From assembly GCA_902772945.1 (NCBI GenBank), contig CACYCU010000105.1, positions 1 through 6,628 on the forward strand: 6,628 nt of DNA. The letters run 5' to 3'. The notes beneath the pieces were generated by a model. The model did no database searches. It saw only the letters and a list, made by a program, of their open reading frames with translations, and was not told the DNA's origin. This document shows positions 6,041 through 6,628 of the stretch, piece by piece (the first letter of the stretch is position 1; every line of letters starts with the position of its first letter). Position numbers and translations under genes: made by a program. The stretch is from an uncultured bacterium (GTDB lineage Bacteria; Cyanobacteriota; Vampirovibrionia; Gastranaerophilales; Gastranaerophilaceae).

Positions 6041-6063
6041 GGAACTGCAATGTCGTTTCTTCT
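6030..6063 (+). terminator. weak candidate hairpin terminator over a shared stop site
   Basis: ACGACAT (6030-6036) can pair with ATGTCGT (6050-6056), a 7-bp stem with a 13-nt loop that contains the overlapping stop codons, followed by TTCTTCT. The stem is short and the T-run broken, so this is a poor match to an intrinsic terminator. On the minus strand the flanking sequence is not T-rich. Confidence 0.25.
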
Positions 6064-6330
6064 ATCAAAATTGTTGTTCATTTTTTCAATACTTTTTTGG
6101 AAATCATGCTTTACGTTATTTCTCATATTTTCTTGATGTCGATTTTGATTTGGATCAAATTTCACGTTATCAGATTTTCCTGTCTCTCTTTTAATAAGAG
6201 GTCTTATCTCAATTTGCGAAGGGGTTCTGGATGTTGCAACACTATTTAATTCTGAAATTAAATTTTTAGCATCCATAAACGCAAAAAACAAAATTGTTAA
6301 AATTGAAAGTAATATAAAAATTTTCTTCAT
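6037..6330 (-). CDS. small membrane-anchored or exported protein of unknown function
   Basis: 97 residues from ATG at 6330, chosen because AGGTGA lies just upstream and because it gives a typical N-terminus (MKKIFILLSILTILFFAFMD); an ATG 27 nt further upstream lacks a ribosome site. Residues 4-19 are one hydrophobic segment with no good signal peptidase site after it, so an anchored protein with its C-terminal part outside the cytoplasm is likely. The rest is hydrophilic, rich in Asn, Arg, Lys and Gln (NQNRHQENMRNNVKHDFQ), with no Cys and little sign of a globular core, perhaps a helix at 66-90. No family is recognised. Its TAG stop overlaps the TAA of the convergent gene by 4 nt. A usable promoter and ribosome site support a real gene despite the small size. 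Confidence 0.65.
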   Translation of the reverse strand: MKKIFILLSILTILFFAFMDAKNLISELNSVATSRTPSQIEIRPLIKRETGKSDNVKFDPNQNRHQENMRNNVKHDFQKSIEKMNNNFDRRNDIAVP

Positions 6331-6334
6331 AATT

Positions 6335-6340
6335 TCACCT
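6335..6340 (-). promoter_or_regulatory. Shine-Dalgarno site for the 97-aa gene
   Basis: On the minus strand AGGTGA (6340-6335) ends 4 nt before the ATG at 6330. It selects this start over the upstream in-frame ATG at 6357. Confidence 0.65.
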
Positions 6341-6373
6341 GACAATATTTTAAACAATTACGCCTAAAAATTA

Positions 6374-6401
6374 ATTATACCCGGCGGTAATATTTAAGAA
6401 C
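6374..6401 (-). promoter_or_regulatory. candidate promoter for the 97-aa gene
   Basis: On the minus strand a perfect TATAAT (6379-6374) is preceded at 16 nt by GTTCTT (6401-6396), a weak -35. The start would be near 6367, with a leader of ~37 nt that includes the ribosome site. The stretch just upstream of the -10 (CCGCCGGG) is unusually GC-rich for this DNA. Confidence 0.5.
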
Positions 6402-6430
6402 TTGCAATAAAGTATTTGAAATGATAAAAT
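6402..6430 (+). promoter_or_regulatory. sigma70-type promoter for the 55-aa zinc-ribbon gene
   Basis: TTGCAA (6402-6407) and TAAAAT (6425-6430) are 17 nt apart, and TGA directly before the -10 makes it an extended -10. The start would be near 6437, giving a ~17-nt leader that carries AAGGGG (6442-6447), 6 nt before the ATG. Confidence 0.65.
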
Positions 6431-6453
6431 ATTTTTGAAAGAAGGGGAATAAT

Positions 6454-6621
6454 ATGGCAAGATTAATAAGACCGACATGGGCTGTAAGATGTGTACAATC
6501 CGGTTGCAAAACATTATTTGAAGTAGCACAACTTGAAGATGGTAAACAGCAAGAAGTTGTATGCCCAAATTGCGGTGAACACTACGTTTATCCTATCTAT
6601 GATGACAACGAAGAAAAATAA
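6454..6621 (+). CDS. 55-aa zinc-ribbon protein
   Basis: A complete small gene: ATG at 6454, 55 codons, TAA at 6619-6621. The product begins MARLIRPTWAVRCVQSGCKT and has two Cys pairs, C13-x4-C18 and C37-x2-C40 (VVCPNCGEHYVYPIY), separated by 18 residues: the plan of a rubredoxin-like or ribbon zinc site in which the two pairs sit on facing knuckles. The C-terminus is acidic (YDDNEEK). A strong promoter and AAGGGG at good spacing support expression. No enzymatic residues are visible. Such tiny ribbons may bind nucleic acid, RNA polymerase or another protein; which applies here is unknown. It has no signal peptide and is likely cytoplasmic. It is divergent from the 97-aa gene, and the window ends 7 nt after its stop, so downstream partners are not visible. 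Confidence 0.85.
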   Translation: MARLIRPTWAVRCVQSGCKTLFEVAQLEDGKQQEVVCPNCGEHYVYPIYDDNEEK

Positions 6622-6628
6622 TATTTGT

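Noticed and set aside
5994..6194. Plus-strand open frame spanning the end of the 5249 gene
   Set aside because: It overlaps two better-supported genes in other frames, and its Phe/Tyr/Leu-rich product looks like an antisense shadow.
6371..6568. Minus-strand open frame over the 55-aa zinc-ribbon gene
   Set aside because: It is antisense to a gene with promoter, ribosome site and a four-Cys motif, and covers the promoter of the 97-aa gene.
1..6628. CRISPR array, transposon, tRNA, rRNA, toxin-antitoxin or defence cassette
   Set aside because: No regularly spaced repeats, terminal inverted repeats, tRNA-like arms or known defence domains were seen on either strand.

Overview
AT-rich, densely coding bacterial DNA from an organism with an outer membrane and Sec-exported proteins. 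The gene content (a beta-barrel-like protein end, an FtsB/DivIC protein paired with a long TPR protein, an S41 C-terminal protease, several unrecognised secreted proteins and tiny zinc ribbons) and the low GC suggest an uncultured gut-type lineage such as Gastranaerophilales/Vampirovibrionia (Melainabacteria). That placement is a guess from style; there is no rRNA or other marker in the window. The standard genetic code fits all genes.

Layout. Positions 1-528: 3' end of a beta-rich, probably outer-membrane protein. A strong sigma70-type promoter then opens a two-gene unit: an FtsB/DivIC-like septum protein (590-976) whose 3' end overlaps a 522-residue TPR protein (960-2528). A second strong promoter directly after the TPR stop drives a secreted HExxH protein (2597-3280). 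Next is a CtpA-type S41 protease with a PDZ domain (3331-4578). It meets, tail to tail with a 4-nt overlap, a minus-strand pair: cytidine deaminase (4795-5178) followed 1 nt later by a 72-aa zinc-ribbon-like protein (4575-4793). Divergent from cdd, across a 70-bp gap with overlapping promoters, lies an unrecognised exported protein (5249-6040), possibly of TolB-N/CsgG-like fold. It again overlaps by 4 nt, tail to tail, a small membrane/exported protein on the minus strand (6037-6330). A final divergent gap leads to a 55-aa zinc-ribbon protein (6454-6621).

How it works together. Several products concern the envelope: barrel protein, septum protein, periplasmic protease, secreted zincin candidate, secreted TolB/CsgG-like protein and a small anchored protein. 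Only cdd (pyrimidine salvage) is clearly metabolic. There is no mobile element, CRISPR array, tRNA or rRNA, and no gene-free stretch over 300 bp. No classical GC-rich intrinsic terminator was found. I see no convincing evidence of a wholly new multi-gene system. The most interesting points are promoters placed so close to start codons that some transcripts would be leaderless, homopolymer A-tracts inside two promoter spacers, a slippage-prone FtsB-TPR junction, and the uncharacterised secreted HExxH protein.
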